Positions 35,362 through 44,938 of a DNA stretch of 64,000 nucleotides are shown piece after piece (position 1 is the stretch's first letter; every line of letters begins with the position of its first letter). Position numbers and translations under genes: made by a program. The notes under the pieces were generated by a model, which was not told the DNA's origin, made no database searches, and worked only from the letters and a program-made list of their open reading frames with translations. The DNA lies in NCBI RefSeq assembly GCF_007290395.2, contig NZ_CP041656.2, forward strand, positions 1,364,001-1,428,000, read 5' to 3'. The DNA comes from Bradyrhizobium cosmicum. GTDB lineage: Bacteria > Pseudomonadota > Alphaproteobacteria > Rhizobiales > Xanthobacteraceae.

Positions 35362-36692
35362 CTGTGCGAGCTGCGGCCGTACAGTGCGCCGCCCGTGGCC
35401 GGAAACATCCGGTTGAAATCCGCTGGCGTCGTTACTTGCATCGCCTGCGGCTGGATTCGCAGACCGCGGCGCTCCAGCATGCCAAATGTCCGCTGCGCGC
35501 ATTGTGCCACCTCCGTTGCGTCGTAGGCATGCCGGTCGCCATTCGCGGGTGCGTTGACCAAGACCAGAAATCGCTCGGGACCGGTCGGCGCGATACCGTT
35601 GCCGCCGCGATCCTGGGCGCAGACATAGACCGTCGGCTCGCGAGGCAGCTCGCCGTGGGCGAAAATGTCGTCGAACTCAGCGGCATAGTCGTTTGAGAAA
35701 AAGACGTTGTGCCGGTGCAGCGGGAAGCCATCGGGCTTCGCGACGACACTCCATGTCATAGCTGACAGCGAGCGGGCGCGAAGCGGAATTGCCGCTGCAG
35801 CGCGACGGACGGGGGCACCGAACGCTCCGTCCGCGACGGCACCAACATCCGCATTCACGATCACGGCGTCCGCCGCAATGCGCTCGCCGCTTGCGAGCTT
35901 GACGCCGCTGGCGCGGCCGCCAGAGATCAGAACCTCGCTGACGTCTTCACCGTAGCGGATCGCAGCGCCGAAGGCGCTTGTGCAGTCCGCCAGCGTTTTC
36001 GCGAGCGCGTGCATGCCGCCGTCGATGGACCAGACGCCCTCGCGCTCGACATGCGCGACCAGCATCAGCGTCGCGGGCGCCAGGTACGGCGACGATCCGC
36101 AATAGGTCGCGTACCGTCCAAACAATTGCCGCAGCCTTGGATCGGCGAAATACTTTCCGAGCGCCGACCACATCGACGAAAATGGCTTGATCTGCGGCAA
36201 TCGCATCAACCCGCGAATGCCGTCGGCGCCGATCAGTCTGCCCATGCTCGGCTGTGAGGCGCGCAGGAACGGCTTCTCGAGAATGTCGTAGATGCGCTTG
36301 GTGTCCCGACAGAAGGCGCGATATCCGTCCGCTTCCTGTGCTCCCGCAAAATCCCCGATCGCATCGACCGTGCGTTCCTGATCTGCAAAAAGATCGAGCT
36401 GGGCATGTTGGTCCCAGGCGTGTCTTGCCAAAACATCGAGTGGGCGCAGGCGGACGTGGTCCGCGAAATTCCGGCCGGCCGCCGCAAACAGTTCATCGAG
36501 GACCCAGCGCATCGTGAAGACGGTCGGACCGCTGTCGATCCGCGAGGCGCCGATTGCGATGTCGCGCATCTTGCCGCCTGGCGTGGCGGCACGTTCGAGA
36601 ACAGTGACGTCGAGGCCGCGTGCTGCGAGCGCGAAGGCGGAGACAAGCCCCGCAATGCCGCTGCCGATAACGACAACACGATCTCTGGGCAT
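35160..36692 (-). CDS. crtD: 1-hydroxycarotenoid 3,4-desaturase CrtD
   Basis: This 510-residue flavoenzyme introduces the 3,4 double bond in the spirilloxanthin pathway. The FAD motif VVVIGSGIAGLVSAFALA lies at the N terminus and LYLAGGSTHPGPGVPMA at the C terminus; RIDSGPTVFTMRWVLDELF is typical of CrtD. The ATG at 36692 has GGGAG eight bases before it and is preferred to the GTG at 36698. It is divergent from crtE across 99 bases that contain a PpsR operator, and its 3' end overlaps the start of crtC. Confidence 0.94.
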   Translation of the reverse strand: MPRDRVVVIGSGIAGLVSAFALAARGLDVTVLERAATPGGKMRDIAIGASRIDSGPTVFTMRWVLDELFAAAGRNFADHVRLRPLDVLARHAWDQHAQLDLFADQERTVDAIGDFAGAQEADGYRAFCRDTKRIYDILEKPFLRASQPSMGRLIGADGIRGLMRLPQIKPFSSMWSALGKYFADPRLRQLFGRYATYCGSSPYLAPATLMLVAHVEREGVWSIDGGMHALAKTLADCTSAFGAAIRYGEDVSEVLISGGRASGVKLASGERIAADAVIVNADVGAVADGAFGAPVRRAAAAIPLRARSLSAMTWSVVAKPDGFPLHRHNVFFSNDYAAEFDDIFAHGELPREPTVYVCAQDRGGNGIAPTGPERFLVLVNAPANGDRHAYDATEVAQCAQRTFGMLERRGLRIQPQAMQVTTPADFNRMFPATGGALYGRSSHRWTASFQRPGARTKIPGLYLAGGSTHPGPGVPMAALSGRSAAASLLADLTSRGSFRETAMRGGTSMR

Positions 36693-36721
36693 CTGCACCG
36701 CTCCCGGTTGTCATTGACATG

Positions 36722-36739
36722 TGTCTATATTTATTTACA
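36722..36739. promoter_or_regulatory. PpsR-type operator between crtD and crtE
   Basis: TGTCTATATTTATTTACA is an exact TGT-N12-ACA site midway between the divergent crtD and crtE starts. Two shorter palindromes flank it: TGTCATTGACA at 36709-36719 and TGACA-N6-TGTCA at 36760-36775. Confidence 0.8.
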
Positions 36740-36791
36740 CTCATATCGACAAGTCAAATTGACATTCCAGTGTCACGCATGGGAGCCTGCC

Positions 36792-37658
36792 ATGGACGTC
36801 ACCAGCCGAATCGAACGGGCACTGAACGACGCGATTGGCCAGGCCGAGCTTCCCGGCTGTCCGCCCCGCCTGGCGGCGGCCATGCTTTACGCGGTTTTTC
36901 CCCGCGGTGCGCGCGTGCGGCCAAGACTCTGCCACAGCGTTGCAGCGGCCTGCGGCGAGGATCATCCCGCCGCCACCGAGGCTGCCGGCGCGGCGCTCGA
37001 ACTTCTGCACTGTGCCTCGCTCGTGCACGACGACCTGCCGTGCTTCGACGCTGCGGAAACACGGCGCGGCCGTCCCTCCGTGCACAAGGCGTTCGGCGAG
37101 CCGCTCGCGGTTCTCACCGGAGATGCGCTGATCGTGCTCGCATTCCAGACGCTGGCGCGTCTTCAATGCACGCCGGAGCGGCTGGCGATGCTCACCCTGA
37201 CGGTGGCCAGATCCGTGGGCGTTCCCTCGGGTATCGTCGCGGGGCAAGCCTGGGAATGCGAAGACAAGATCGATCTTGTGCATTATCACCGCGCCAAGAC
37301 TGGCGCACTGTTTGCCGCGGCCACCGTGGCAGGAGCTGCGTCGGCCGGCGCCGATGCCGAGCCGTGGCGGATGGTCGGGGAGAAGCTCGGCGAGGCCTAT
37401 CAGGTCGCCGACGACATTCGTGACGCCGCCTCTGAGGAAGATGAGATCGGCAAGCCGGTCGGTCGCGACCTCGTGCTGGGGCGTCCCAGCGCGGTGATAG
37501 AACTCGGCCTTGATGGCGCGCTCTACCGGTTGCATGACCTGGTGCGCGGCGCGATCGATGCGATCCCGCCGTGTCCGAACGGCGCCGAATTGCGTTCGCT
37601 CATGCTCTCGGAAGCCAGGCGCCTGGTGCCAGCCAAGCTTGCCCAGTTCGCTGCGTAG
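36792..37658 (+). CDS. crtE: Geranylgeranyl diphosphate synthase CrtE
   Basis: This 288-residue prenyltransferase makes the C20 precursor for carotenoids and the bacteriochlorophyll side chain. The first aspartate-rich motif is HDDLPCFD (residues 79-86), where the FDAAETRRGRP form replaces the more acidic version of many relatives. The second motif is QVADDIRDAA. The ATG at 36792 follows GGGAGCC. It is the first gene of a long rightward run (crtE-crtF-bchC-X-Y-Z-puf). Confidence 0.94.
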   Translation: MDVTSRIERALNDAIGQAELPGCPPRLAAAMLYAVFPRGARVRPRLCHSVAAACGEDHPAATEAAGAALELLHCASLVHDDLPCFDAAETRRGRPSVHKAFGEPLAVLTGDALIVLAFQTLARLQCTPERLAMLTLTVARSVGVPSGIVAGQAWECEDKIDLVHYHRAKTGALFAAATVAGAASAGADAEPWRMVGEKLGEAYQVADDIRDAASEEDEIGKPVGRDLVLGRPSAVIELGLDGALYRLHDLVRGAIDAIPPCPNGAELRSLMLSEARRLVPAKLAQFAA

Positions 37659-37663
37659 CCGCC

Positions 37664-38872
37664 ATGGCCGCGATCACGCATCGTGATGGCGGAGGTCGGA
37701 CATCCGATGCGCCGCGCGGGGCGGATGTCGTCCTTTCAACTCACGGCGTATCGCGGCTGTCTTTGCATGATCGCCTGCTAGGCTGGCGCGATTGGATCCT
37801 GGCCAATCCGGGCTTTCAGCGATTTGCAGGGAGTTTTGCTCTGACGCGGCCGATCGCGCGGCGTCGGGCGAGCGCGCTGTTCGATCTCTGTGCCGGCTTC
37901 GTCTATTCGCAGGTCTTGTTTGCGTGCGTCCGTTTGAAGCTGTTCGATCAACTGGCGGATGGCCCGCTGGATTCGGCAGAGTTGGCTCTGCTCGTACCGT
38001 TGCCGGCGGATGCGACGTTGACGCTGCTCGATGCAGCGGTCTCGTTGCAATTGCTGCAGCGTCGCAGCGACGGCCGCTACGGTCTCGGATCGCTTGGCGC
38101 AGCCCTGCGGGGCAATCCCGGCGTCGCCGCCATGATCGAGCATCATGCGATGTTGTACGACGACCTGAAGGATCCGATCGCGCTGCTGCGCGGTGATGTC
38201 GGGGCGGGGCAGCTCGCCGCTTACTGGCCTTATGCAGGCAATCGCAAGGCCGCCAATCTGTCGCGTGAGGCGATCGCGCCATACACCGCATTGATGGCGA
38301 TGTCGCAGCCGATGATCTCGCAGCAGGTGCTGTCGGCTTATTCCTTCCGCGGGCATCGCTGCCTGCTCGACATTGGCGGAGGCGACGGCTCCTTCATAGT
38401 CGCCGTCGCGGCACAGGCACCAAAACTGCGCTGCGTGCTGTTGGATTTGCCCGCAGTGGCCGACCAGGCCAGCGAACGTTTTCGTGCGGAGGGTCTGTCA
38501 TCACGCGCGGTCGCAATTGGCGGGAGCTTCCTTGCGAACCGTCTGCCCGAGGGGGCCGATATCGTTTCGCTGGTGCGGGTGATCCATGATCACGACGACG
38601 CCGACATCATGACCCTGCTGCGCGCTGTTCACCTGGCCCTGCCACCCGACGGCACGCTTCTGATTGCCGAGCCCATCTCCGGCGTCCGCGGAGCCGAGCC
38701 GATCGGGGACGCCTACTTCGCCTTCTATCTGCTGGCGATGGGCAGCGGCCGCCCCCGGACCTTCGTGCGGCTGCGCGACATGCTCACCGAGGCTGGCTTT
38801 GTCGATATTGCGTTGCGGCCGGTCGCGATGCCGATGTTGGCGAGCGTGATCACCGCGAAAAAGCGAAATTGA
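37664..38872 (+). CDS. crtF: Hydroxycarotenoid O-methyltransferase CrtF
   Basis: This 402-residue enzyme uses SAM to methylate the 1-hydroxyl group in the last steps to spirilloxanthin. The SAM site CLLDIGGGDGSFIVAVA and the acidic VLLDLPAVADQA are followed by RVIHDHDDADIMTLLRAV, the catalytic histidine region of plant-type O-methyltransferases. It starts five bases after crtE. A FixK/FNR-type box overlaps its stop codon and faces bchC. Confidence 0.93.
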   Translation: MAAITHRDGGGRTSDAPRGADVVLSTHGVSRLSLHDRLLGWRDWILANPGFQRFAGSFALTRPIARRRASALFDLCAGFVYSQVLFACVRLKLFDQLADGPLDSAELALLVPLPADATLTLLDAAVSLQLLQRRSDGRYGLGSLGAALRGNPGVAAMIEHHAMLYDDLKDPIALLRGDVGAGQLAAYWPYAGNRKAANLSREAIAPYTALMAMSQPMISQQVLSAYSFRGHRCLLDIGGGDGSFIVAVAAQAPKLRCVLLDLPAVADQASERFRAEGLSSRAVAIGGSFLANRLPEGADIVSLVRVIHDHDDADIMTLLRAVHLALPPDGTLLIAEPISGVRGAEPIGDAYFAFYLLAMGSGRPRTFVRLRDMLTEAGFVDIALRPVAMPMLASVITAKKRN

Positions 38873-38882
38873 CGTTAATCAA
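38869..38882. promoter_or_regulatory. FixK/FNR-type box upstream of bchC
   Basis: TTGACGTTAATCAA fits the rhizobial FixK pattern TTG(A/C)-N6-(T/G)CAA. It overlaps the crtF stop codon and is 78 bases from the bchC start. It would give low-oxygen activation next to the PpsR site at 38899. Confidence 0.65.
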
Positions 38883-38898
38883 ACTTGACAGTCTAGAT

Positions 38899-38916
38899 TG
38901 TAAGTCTAGCATGACA
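38899..38916. promoter_or_regulatory. PpsR-type operator upstream of bchC
   Basis: TGTAAGTCTAGCATGACA is an exact TGT-N12-ACA site 44 bases before the bchC ATG, 17 bases downstream of the FixK/FNR-type box. The repeated AGTCTAG around it adds local symmetry. Confidence 0.8.
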
Positions 38917-38959
38917 GTCGCGGAGTCCTCTCGGCTTCCGCCAAGATCGGAGTGGGGCG

Positions 38960-39901
38960 ATGGAGACCATCGCGGTAGTTCTCAAGCAGCCGGAGCAGAT
39001 CGAGCTCAATCGGCTGGCTTTGACTCCTCCGACCGCCGACGACGTCGTCGTCGATGTCGACTGGAGCGGCGTCAGCACCGGCACAGAAAGGTTGCTCTGG
39101 TCGGGCCGGATGCCTCCGTTTCCGGGCATGGGATATCCGCTGGTGCCCGGCTACGAGTCGGTCGGGCATGTCGTCGAAGCGGGATCTGCCACGGACCTGC
39201 ATCCTGGCCAGCGGGTCTTCGTTCCCGGCGCAAAGTGTTTTGGCGAAGTGCGCGGGCTGTTCGGGGCTTCCGCGTCGCGCCTGGTGGTGGCCGCAAAGCG
39301 CGTGGTGCCGCTCGATCAGAACCTAGGCGAACGTGGAATTCTGCTGGCGTTGGCGGCGACGGCCTATCACGCCATTGCCGCGCGCGGCGCCTCGGCACCG
39401 GACTGCATTGTAGGTCATGGCGTGCTGGGGCGGCTGCTAGCGCGCATCTCACTTGCGGTTCGCAACGAGCCGCCGACCGTCTGGGAGAAAAATCCGGCGC
39501 GCATCGGGGGCGCGGTTGACTACGGCGTGATCGATCCCGAGCATGATACGCGGCGCGACTACAAGAGCATCTACGATGTCAGCGGCGATGCCGGCCTGCT
39601 CGATTCCCTGATTGGCCGCATCGCGCCCGGCGGCGAGATCGTGCTGGCTGGATTCTACAGCGAGCGACTGTCCTTTGCGTTCCCGCCCGCATTCATGCGT
39701 GAGGCGCGGCTCCGCGTTGCCGCGGAGTGGCAGCCGTCCGATCTCGTCGCCATCAAGACGCTGATCGAATCGGGGCGGCTCTCGCTCGACGGCCTGATCA
39801 CCCACCACCGCGACGCACAGGATACCTCGAACGCTTATCGCGTCGCGTTCGAGGATCCGGCGTGCCTGAAAATGGTCCTGAACTGGAGTTCGCTCTCATG
39901 A
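38960..39901 (+). CDS. bchC: Bacteriochlorophyllide a dehydrogenase BchC
   Basis: This 313-residue NAD-dependent dehydrogenase oxidises the C-3 hydroxyethyl group to acetyl, a late step to bacteriochlorophyllide a. [17 protein letters not shown] and [14 protein letters not shown] are the MDR-type zinc-dehydrogenase-like N-terminal motifs, as in BchC. It starts after GGAGTGGGGC and its stop overlaps bchX by four bases, so bchC, X, Y and Z are tightly coupled. Confidence 0.94.
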   Translation: METIAVVLKQPEQIELNRLALTPPTADDVVVDVDWSGVSTGTERLLWSGRMPPFPGMGYPLVPGYESVGHVVEAGSATDLHPGQRVFVPGAKCFGEVRGLFGASASRLVVAAKRVVPLDQNLGERGILLALAATAYHAIAARGASAPDCIVGHGVLGRLLARISLAVRNEPPTVWEKNPARIGGAVDYGVIDPEHDTRRDYKSIYDVSGDAGLLDSLIGRIAPGGEIVLAGFYSERLSFAFPPAFMREARLRVAAEWQPSDLVAIKTLIESGRLSLDGLITHHRDAQDTSNAYRVAFEDPACLKMVLNWSSLS

Positions 39902-40893
39902 ATGTCGTGCCAACCATCAACATGAAGGACGCTCTGCGGGCTGAGGCGTTAATCGAGCCGGACGCGCCGGTGACGACGCCGGCGACCAAGGAAACCCAGA
40001 TCATCGCCATCTACGGCAAGGGCGGAATCGGCAAGAGTTTTACGCTGGCCAACCTGTCCTACATGATGGCGCAACAGGGCAAGAAAGTGCTGCTGATCGG
40101 CTGCGACCCGAAGAGCGATACCACGTCGCTGCTGTTCGGCGGCCGCGCCTGTCCGACCATCATCGAGACGTCGTCGAAGAAGAAACTCGCCGGTGAGGAG
40201 GTCAAGATCGGCGACGTCTGCTTCAAGCGCGACGGCGTGTTCGCGATGGAGCTCGGTGGTCCCGAGGTCGGTCGCGGCTGCGGCGGGCGTGGCATCATCC
40301 ATGGCTTCGAATTGCTCGAGAAGCTCGGCTTCCACGAGTGGGGATTCGATTACGTGCTGCTCGACTTCCTCGGCGACGTGGTCTGCGGCGGCTTCGGCCT
40401 CCCGATCGCGCGCGACATGTGCCAGAAGGTCATCGTCGTCGGCTCCAATGACCTGCAGTCGCTCTACGTCGCCAACAACGTCTGCTCGGCAGTCGAATAT
40501 TTCCGCAAGCTCGGCGGCAATGTCGGCGTCGCCGGCATGGTCATCAACAAGGACGACGGCACCGGCGAGGCGGCCGCGTTCGCCAAGACGGTCGGCATCC
40601 CCGTTCTCGCGGCGATCCCGGCCGATGACGATATCCGCAAGAAGAGCGCGAATTACGAGATCATCGGCCTGCCTGGCGGGCAATGGAGTTCTCTTTTCGA
40701 GCAGCTCGCCACCAATGTCGGCCTGGCGCCGCCGGTGCGCCCCGCGCCGCTGACACAGGATGGTCTGCTCGGCCTGTTCAAGGGCGAAGTCGTCGGCCGC
40801 GGCGTGGTGCTCGAGCCCGCGACCATGGAGGATATGTGCGGCAAGTCGGTCGTCGACAAGCCGTCCCTCGAAGTCGTCTACGACGCGGCGTGA
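39898..40893 (+). CDS. bchX: Chlorophyllide a reductase iron protein BchX
   Basis: This 331-residue nitrogenase-iron-protein relative hydrolyses ATP and passes electrons to BchY/BchZ to reduce ring B. The P-loop [11 protein letters not shown] is at residues 39-49. The two cysteines that hold the shared [4Fe-4S] cluster are in GRGCGGRG and DVVCGGFG. About 30 residues precede the conserved part. The ATG at 39898 forms ATGA with the bchC stop. Confidence 0.96.
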   Translation: MNVVPTINMKDALRAEALIEPDAPVTTPATKETQIIAIYGKGGIGKSFTLANLSYMMAQQGKKVLLIGCDPKSDTTSLLFGGRACPTIIETSSKKKLAGEEVKIGDVCFKRDGVFAMELGGPEVGRGCGGRGIIHGFELLEKLGFHEWGFDYVLLDFLGDVVCGGFGLPIARDMCQKVIVVGSNDLQSLYVANNVCSAVEYFRKLGGNVGVAGMVINKDDGTGEAAAFAKTVGIPVLAAIPADDDIRKKSANYEIIGLPGGQWSSLFEQLATNVGLAPPVRPAPLTQDGLLGLFKGEVVGRGVVLEPATMEDMCGKSVVDKPSLEVVYDAA

Positions 40894-40906
40894 TGCGGAG
40901 CGCAAC

Positions 40907-42514
40907 ATGAACGTCATCCTGCCGCGATATGCTGGGGCGATAGCCGAGTCTGTCGTGAACGAGCCGGTCGAACTCGACGCGACCGCGATGGATGCCGTCG
41001 TTGCCCCGCCTGCCGTCAACGCGGCAGCGACGGAAAGCGACGGCCTCGGCTGTCATGCCGGTGCTGCCGAACTCAAGGCGGCCGCCAGCGCTGCGGGAAA
41101 GAGCGACATTCTCGATCGCTATGCCGCCGACTATCCCAAGGGTCCGCACGATCAGCCGCAGAGCATGTGCCCGGCATTCGGTTCGCTCCGTGTGGGCCTG
41201 CGAATGCGGCGCACCGCGACGATCCTGTCCGGCTCGGCTTGTTGCGTCTATGGCCTGACCTTCACTTCACACTTCTACGGAGCGCGGCGGACCGTTGGCT
41301 ACGTTCCCTTCAACTCGGAGACGCTGGTTACCGGCAAGCTGTTCGAGGATATTCGCGAAGCCGTTTTCAAGCTCGCGGATCCCGCGCTGTACGATACCAT
41401 CATCATCACCAATCTCTGTGTGCCGACAGCGTCCGGCGTTCCGCTCGATTTGTTGCCGGACGAAATCAACGGCGTGCGCATCATCGGCATCGACGTTCCA
41501 GGCTTTGGTGTGCCGACCCATGCCGAGGCCAAGGACGTGTTGGCGGCGGCGATGCTCGAATATGCCCGCAAGGAAGTGGAGCAGGGTCCGGTACAGGCGC
41601 CGCGCGGCGGCAAGAGCGAACACCCGACAGTCACTCTGGTCGGCGAAATGTTTCCTGCCGACCCTGTCGGCATTGGTATGATGCTGGAGCCGCTCGGTCT
41701 CGCGGCCGGTCCGGTGGTGCCGACGCGCGAGTGGCGCGAGCTCTATGCCGCGCTGGACGGCTCTGTGATTGCCGCGATCCATCCGTTCTACACGGCGAGC
41801 TTCCGCCAGTTCGAACTGGCCGGCCGCAAGATCGTAGGCTCCGCGCCGGTCGGGCATGACGGTACCGAAGCCTGGCTCGAATCCATTGGCAACGCTTGCA
41901 ACGTCGCGCGGGACAAGATCGATGCCGCCAAGAACCGCTTCCTGCCGATGATCAAGGCCGCGCTGGCGGCCAAGCCGGTAGACGCGCGGATCACTGTCTC
42001 TGGCTACGAAGGGTCCGAACTGCTCGTCGCGCGGCTCCTCATCGAGAGCGGCGCACGCGTGCCCTATGTCGGCACGGCCTGCCCGAAGACGCAATGGTCG
42101 GACGCTGATCGTGAGTGGCTGGAAGCCAGGGGCACGCGGGTTCAGTACCGCGCATCGCTGGAGAAGGATCTGGCTGCTGTCGGCGAGTTCAAGCCCGATC
42201 TGGCCATCGGCACCACGCCGATCGTGCAGAAGGCCAAACAGCTCGCGATCCCGGCGCTGTATTTCACCAATTTGATTTCGGCGCGTCCGTTGTTCGGCGT
42301 CGCGGGTGCCGGATCTCTCGCGCAGGTCGTCAACGCCGCGCTCGCCAATCAGAGCCGCTTCGAGGAGATGAAGGAATTCTTCGGCGATGTCGGAGAAGGC
42401 CACGCCGCCGGCGTCTGGGAAGATACGCCGAAGGACAATGTGGCGTTTCGGGAGAAATACAAGAAGCAGATCGAAGCCCAGGCCAAGAAGCGCAGAGCCG
42501 AGGAGATGATCTGA
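40907..42514 (+). CDS. bchY: Chlorophyllide a reductase subunit BchY
   Basis: This 535-residue protein is the NifD-like partner of the chlorophyllide reductase. Conserved cysteines that bind the bridging iron-sulfur cluster are seen in SMCPAFGS and [15 protein letters not shown], and a further one is in [10 protein letters not shown]. The first ~75 residues are variable and alanine-rich. It starts 13 bases after bchX; the stop overlaps the bchZ start by one base (TGATG). Confidence 0.95.
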   Translation: MNVILPRYAGAIAESVVNEPVELDATAMDAVVAPPAVNAAATESDGLGCHAGAAELKAAASAAGKSDILDRYAADYPKGPHDQPQSMCPAFGSLRVGLRMRRTATILSGSACCVYGLTFTSHFYGARRTVGYVPFNSETLVTGKLFEDIREAVFKLADPALYDTIIITNLCVPTASGVPLDLLPDEINGVRIIGIDVPGFGVPTHAEAKDVLAAAMLEYARKEVEQGPVQAPRGGKSEHPTVTLVGEMFPADPVGIGMMLEPLGLAAGPVVPTREWRELYAALDGSVIAAIHPFYTASFRQFELAGRKIVGSAPVGHDGTEAWLESIGNACNVARDKIDAAKNRFLPMIKAALAAKPVDARITVSGYEGSELLVARLLIESGARVPYVGTACPKTQWSDADREWLEARGTRVQYRASLEKDLAAVGEFKPDLAIGTTPIVQKAKQLAIPALYFTNLISARPLFGVAGAGSLAQVVNAALANQSRFEEMKEFFGDVGEGHAAGVWEDTPKDNVAFREKYKKQIEAQAKKRRAEEMI

Positions 42515-43965
42515 TGCTGGTCCTGGATCATGATCGCGCGGGTGGCTATTGGGGCGCTGTCTACGCCTTCACCGCGGTGAAGGGCATGCAGGTCATCATC
42601 GACGGACCTGTCGGCTGCGAGAATTTGCCGGTCACGTCTGTGCTGCACTATACCGACGCGCTTCCGCCGCACGAGTTGCCGATCGTGGTGACGGGCCTGG
42701 GCGAGGAAGAGCTCGGGCAGACCGGCACCGAAGGCGCGATGAAGCGCGCACACCGGGTGCTCGATCCCTATCTGCCCGCTGTTGTGGTCACCGGCTCGAT
42801 TGCCGAAATGATCGGGGGCGGCGTGACGCCGGAGGGAACCAACATAAAGCGCTTCCTTCCGCGCACCATCGACGAAGACCAGTGGCAGAGCGCTGACCGC
42901 GCCATCGTCTGGCTCTGGAAGGAATACGGAGTCAAGAAGATTCCCGAGCGTAAGCCGCGCGCAGAGGGTGTCAAACCCCGCGTCAATATCATCGGGCCGA
43001 TCTACGGCACCTTCAATATGCCCTCCGATCTCGCCGAGATCCGCCGGCTGATCGAGGGCATCGGCGCCGACGTCAACATGGTGTTCCCGCTCGGAAGCCA
43101 CCTCGCCGACATTCCCAAGCTGGTGAACGCCGACGTCAACGTCTGCATGTACCGGGAGTTCGGCCGTATGCTGTGCGAGGCGCTCGAGCGGCCGTATCTG
43201 CAGGCGCCGATTGGTCTTCACTCCACCACCAGATTCCTGCGCAAGCTTGGCGAAATGCTGGGCCTCGATCCCGAGCCGTTCATCGCACGCGAGAAGCACA
43301 CCACCATCAAGCCGCTTTGGGATCTGTGGCGATCGGTGACCCAGGACTTTTTCGGCACGGCCAGCTTCGCCATCGTCGCCAACGAGACCTATGCACGCGG
43401 CGTCAGGAATTTCCTTGAAAGGGAGATGGGCCTGCCATGCACTTTCTCCTTCTCGCGGAAAGCGGGCCTCAAGCCGGACAACGATGCCGTACGATCTGCG
43501 GTGCGCGAGAAGCCGCCGCTGATCCTGTTCGGCAGCTACAACGAGCGCATGTACCTGGCCGAGGCGGGTGGCCGGGCGATCTATTTGCCGGCGTCTTTCC
43601 CGGGCGCGGTGATCCGCCGTCACACCGGCACGCCGTTCATGGGCTATTCGGGCGCGACCTATCTCGTTCAGGAAGTCTGCAACGCGCTGTTCGACGCGCT
43701 GTTCAATATCCTGCCGTTGGCGGCCGATCTCGACCGCGTCGACCCGACGCCGGCCCGACTGCACGAGGAAATTCTCTGGAGCGACGAGGCCAAAGCACTC
43801 CTCGATGAGGTGCTTGAAGCCCATCCGGTGCTGGTGCGTATCTCGGCGGCCAAGCGGCTGCGCGATGCCGCCGAGAGCGGCGCGCGCCAGGCTGGCGAAG
43901 CGCGCGTTACCACGGATTTCGTGACCAGGGCCCGCGCGGCACTCACGAGTGGAGCGCCAGCATGA
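42514..43965 (+). CDS. bchZ: Chlorophyllide a reductase subunit BchZ
   Basis: This 483-residue protein is the NifK-like partner of Bch[35 protein letters not shown] gives the substrate/cluster region with its cysteine, and [20 protein letters not shown] and [17 protein letters not shown] are conserved further on. Length is normal for the family. The stop overlaps the start of pufQ by four bases (ATGA), linking pigment reductase and puf expression in one transcript. Confidence 0.95.
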   Translation: MLVLDHDRAGGYWGAVYAFTAVKGMQVIIDGPVGCENLPVTSVLHYTDALPPHELPIVVTGLGEEELGQTGTEGAMKRAHRVLDPYLPAVVVTGSIAEMIGGGVTPEGTNIKRFLPRTIDEDQWQSADRAIVWLWKEYGVKKIPERKPRAEGVKPRVNIIGPIYGTFNMPSDLAEIRRLIEGIGADVNMVFPLGSHLADIPKLVNADVNVCMYREFGRMLCEALERPYLQAPIGLHSTTRFLRKLGEMLGLDPEPFIAREKHTTIKPLWDLWRSVTQDFFGTASFAIVANETYARGVRNFLEREMGLPCTFSFSRKAGLKPDNDAVRSAVREKPPLILFGSYNERMYLAEAGGRAIYLPASFPGAVIRRHTGTPFMGYSGATYLVQEVCNALFDALFNILPLAADLDRVDPTPARLHEEILWSDEAKALLDEVLEAHPVLVRISAAKRLRDAAESGARQAGEARVTTDFVTRARAALTSGAPA

Positions 43966-44276
43966 GAATGAGCGAAGCCGGCTTGTTTCCGGTGATTCCG
44001 TATCTGCACCTGAAGGACGATAAGCGGGAGGTAGTGTCGATGTCCGATTATGCTTATGGCGATCGAACGAAAGCGCACGGCGAGAACAGGACCAGCGAAT
44101 CCCAAGTGGTGTTTGGCGCCTGCTACGTGGCCTTCCTGTTGCGGGCTGCGCTCTCACGGCTGACGCCTTGGCGTAAACGAGCGGCCTTCGACCATTCCAG
44201 GAATCGCGAGTCGATCTTCGCGGAGGCCCGCAGTGCTGCCGGCACGATCGTGACGTCATCGTTCATGGGACTGTAA
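43962..44276 (+). CDS. pufQ: PufQ-like protein
   Basis: This 104-residue protein sits where pufQ lies in purple bacteria, just before pufB. It has one hydrophobic segment ([19 protein letters not shown], residues ~49-67) and a PufQ-type C terminus ([22 protein letters not shown]). PufQ is needed for normal bacteriochlorophyll synthesis or delivery in Rhodobacter; its precise action is unsettled. The start at 43962 is coupled to bchZ, but internal ATGs (43968, 44040) are possible and the N terminus is poorly conserved. Confidence 0.75.
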   Translation: MRMSEAGLFPVIPYLHLKDDKREVVSMSDYAYGDRTKAHGENRTSESQVVFGACYVAFLLRAALSRLTPWRKRAAFDHSRNRESIFAEARSAAGTIVTSSFMGL

Positions 44277-44395
44277 CCGGGATTCCGTCCGGCCGGTTGC
44301 CGGGCGGATAACTGCCGTATCGATGGATTCGGCAATCGCTGTCGCCCACGCTCGGGCGGCGAACGGCCGCAAGGCCATCACTAGGAGGATACCAA

Positions 44396-44614
44396 ATGAA
44401 GGACGGTTCCTTATCGGGGCTATCCGAAGCTGAAGCCAAGGAATTCCACTCGATATTCATGACGAGCTTCCTGCTCTTCACGGCTGTCGCAGTGGTTGCC
44501 CATATCCTCGCCTGGATGTGGCGTCCCTGGTTGCCCGGCCCGGGCGGCTACAAGACGACGGCGGTGGATAGCATCCAGCACGTCGCCAGCGTCGCCCTTT
44601 CGTATCTGACATAA
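44396..44614 (+). CDS. pufB: Light-harvesting complex 1 beta subunit
   Basis: This 72-residue inner-membrane antenna peptide has the conserved [19 protein letters not shown] before the membrane and [18 protein letters not shown], in which the histidine of AHILAW binds bacteriochlorophyll. After the usual end of LH1 beta it continues with about 23 extra residues ([20 protein letters not shown] and on). AGGAGG stands well placed before the ATG. pufA follows after 12 bases. Confidence 0.95.
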   Translation: MKDGSLSGLSEAEAKEFHSIFMTSFLLFTAVAVVAHILAWMWRPWLPGPGGYKTTAVDSIQHVASVALSYLT

Positions 44615-44626
44615 AGGGAGGCAATC

Positions 44627-44818
44627 ATGTGGCGAATTTGGCTTCTGTTCGATCCGCGCCGTGCCTTGGTCGCGCTCTTCACGTTCCTGTTCGGACTGGC
44701 GATCGTGATCCACTTCATCCTGCTCTCGACCGACCGGTTCAACTGGTTAGACGGGCCGCGCAAGGCGAAGACGTCAGAGATCACTCTGCCGTACACACCA
44801 CCAAGCATGCCGTCCTGA
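44627..44818 (+). CDS. pufA: Light-harvesting complex 1 alpha subunit
   Basis: This 63-residue antenna peptide has the diagnostic start [20 protein letters not shown], a transmembrane helix with the pigment-binding histidine in [16 protein letters not shown], and a short periplasmic tail. GGGAGGC precedes the ATG. A hairpin overlaps the stop codon and probably protects the pufBA part of the mRNA. Confidence 0.96.
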   Translation: MWRIWLLFDPRRALVALFTFLFGLAIVIHFILLSTDRFNWLDGPRKAKTSEITLPYTPPSMPS

Positions 44819-44825
44819 CGGCATG
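44806..44825 (+). promoter_or_regulatory. Hairpin at the pufA stop codon
   Basis: An 8-bp perfect stem CATGCCGT / ACGGCATG with loop CCTG overlaps the pufA TGA. It is the first of two hairpins in the pufA-pufL gap and fits the known role of such structures in keeping antenna mRNA longer-lived than reaction-centre mRNA. Confidence 0.75.
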
Positions 44826-44835
44826 ACGAAATGCG

Positions 44836-44887
44836 TACCGGAACGGACGAGGCAGGATCGAGCGGCCCGTCTCGTCCGCTTCCGGTA
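44836..44887 (+). promoter_or_regulatory. Large hairpin in the pufA-pufL gap
   Basis: TACCGGAACGGACGAG pairs with CTCGTCCGCTTCCGGTA over 16 bp with one bulged base, around a 19-base loop. There is no U-run, so mRNA stabilisation or partial termination is more likely than full termination. It matches the intercistronic puf hairpins of other purple bacteria. Confidence 0.8.
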
Positions 44888-44938
44888 GCGACCCGGAGAT
44901 GATGGTCACGCTGGCTTTCGCAGGCGGAGGAACGAACG

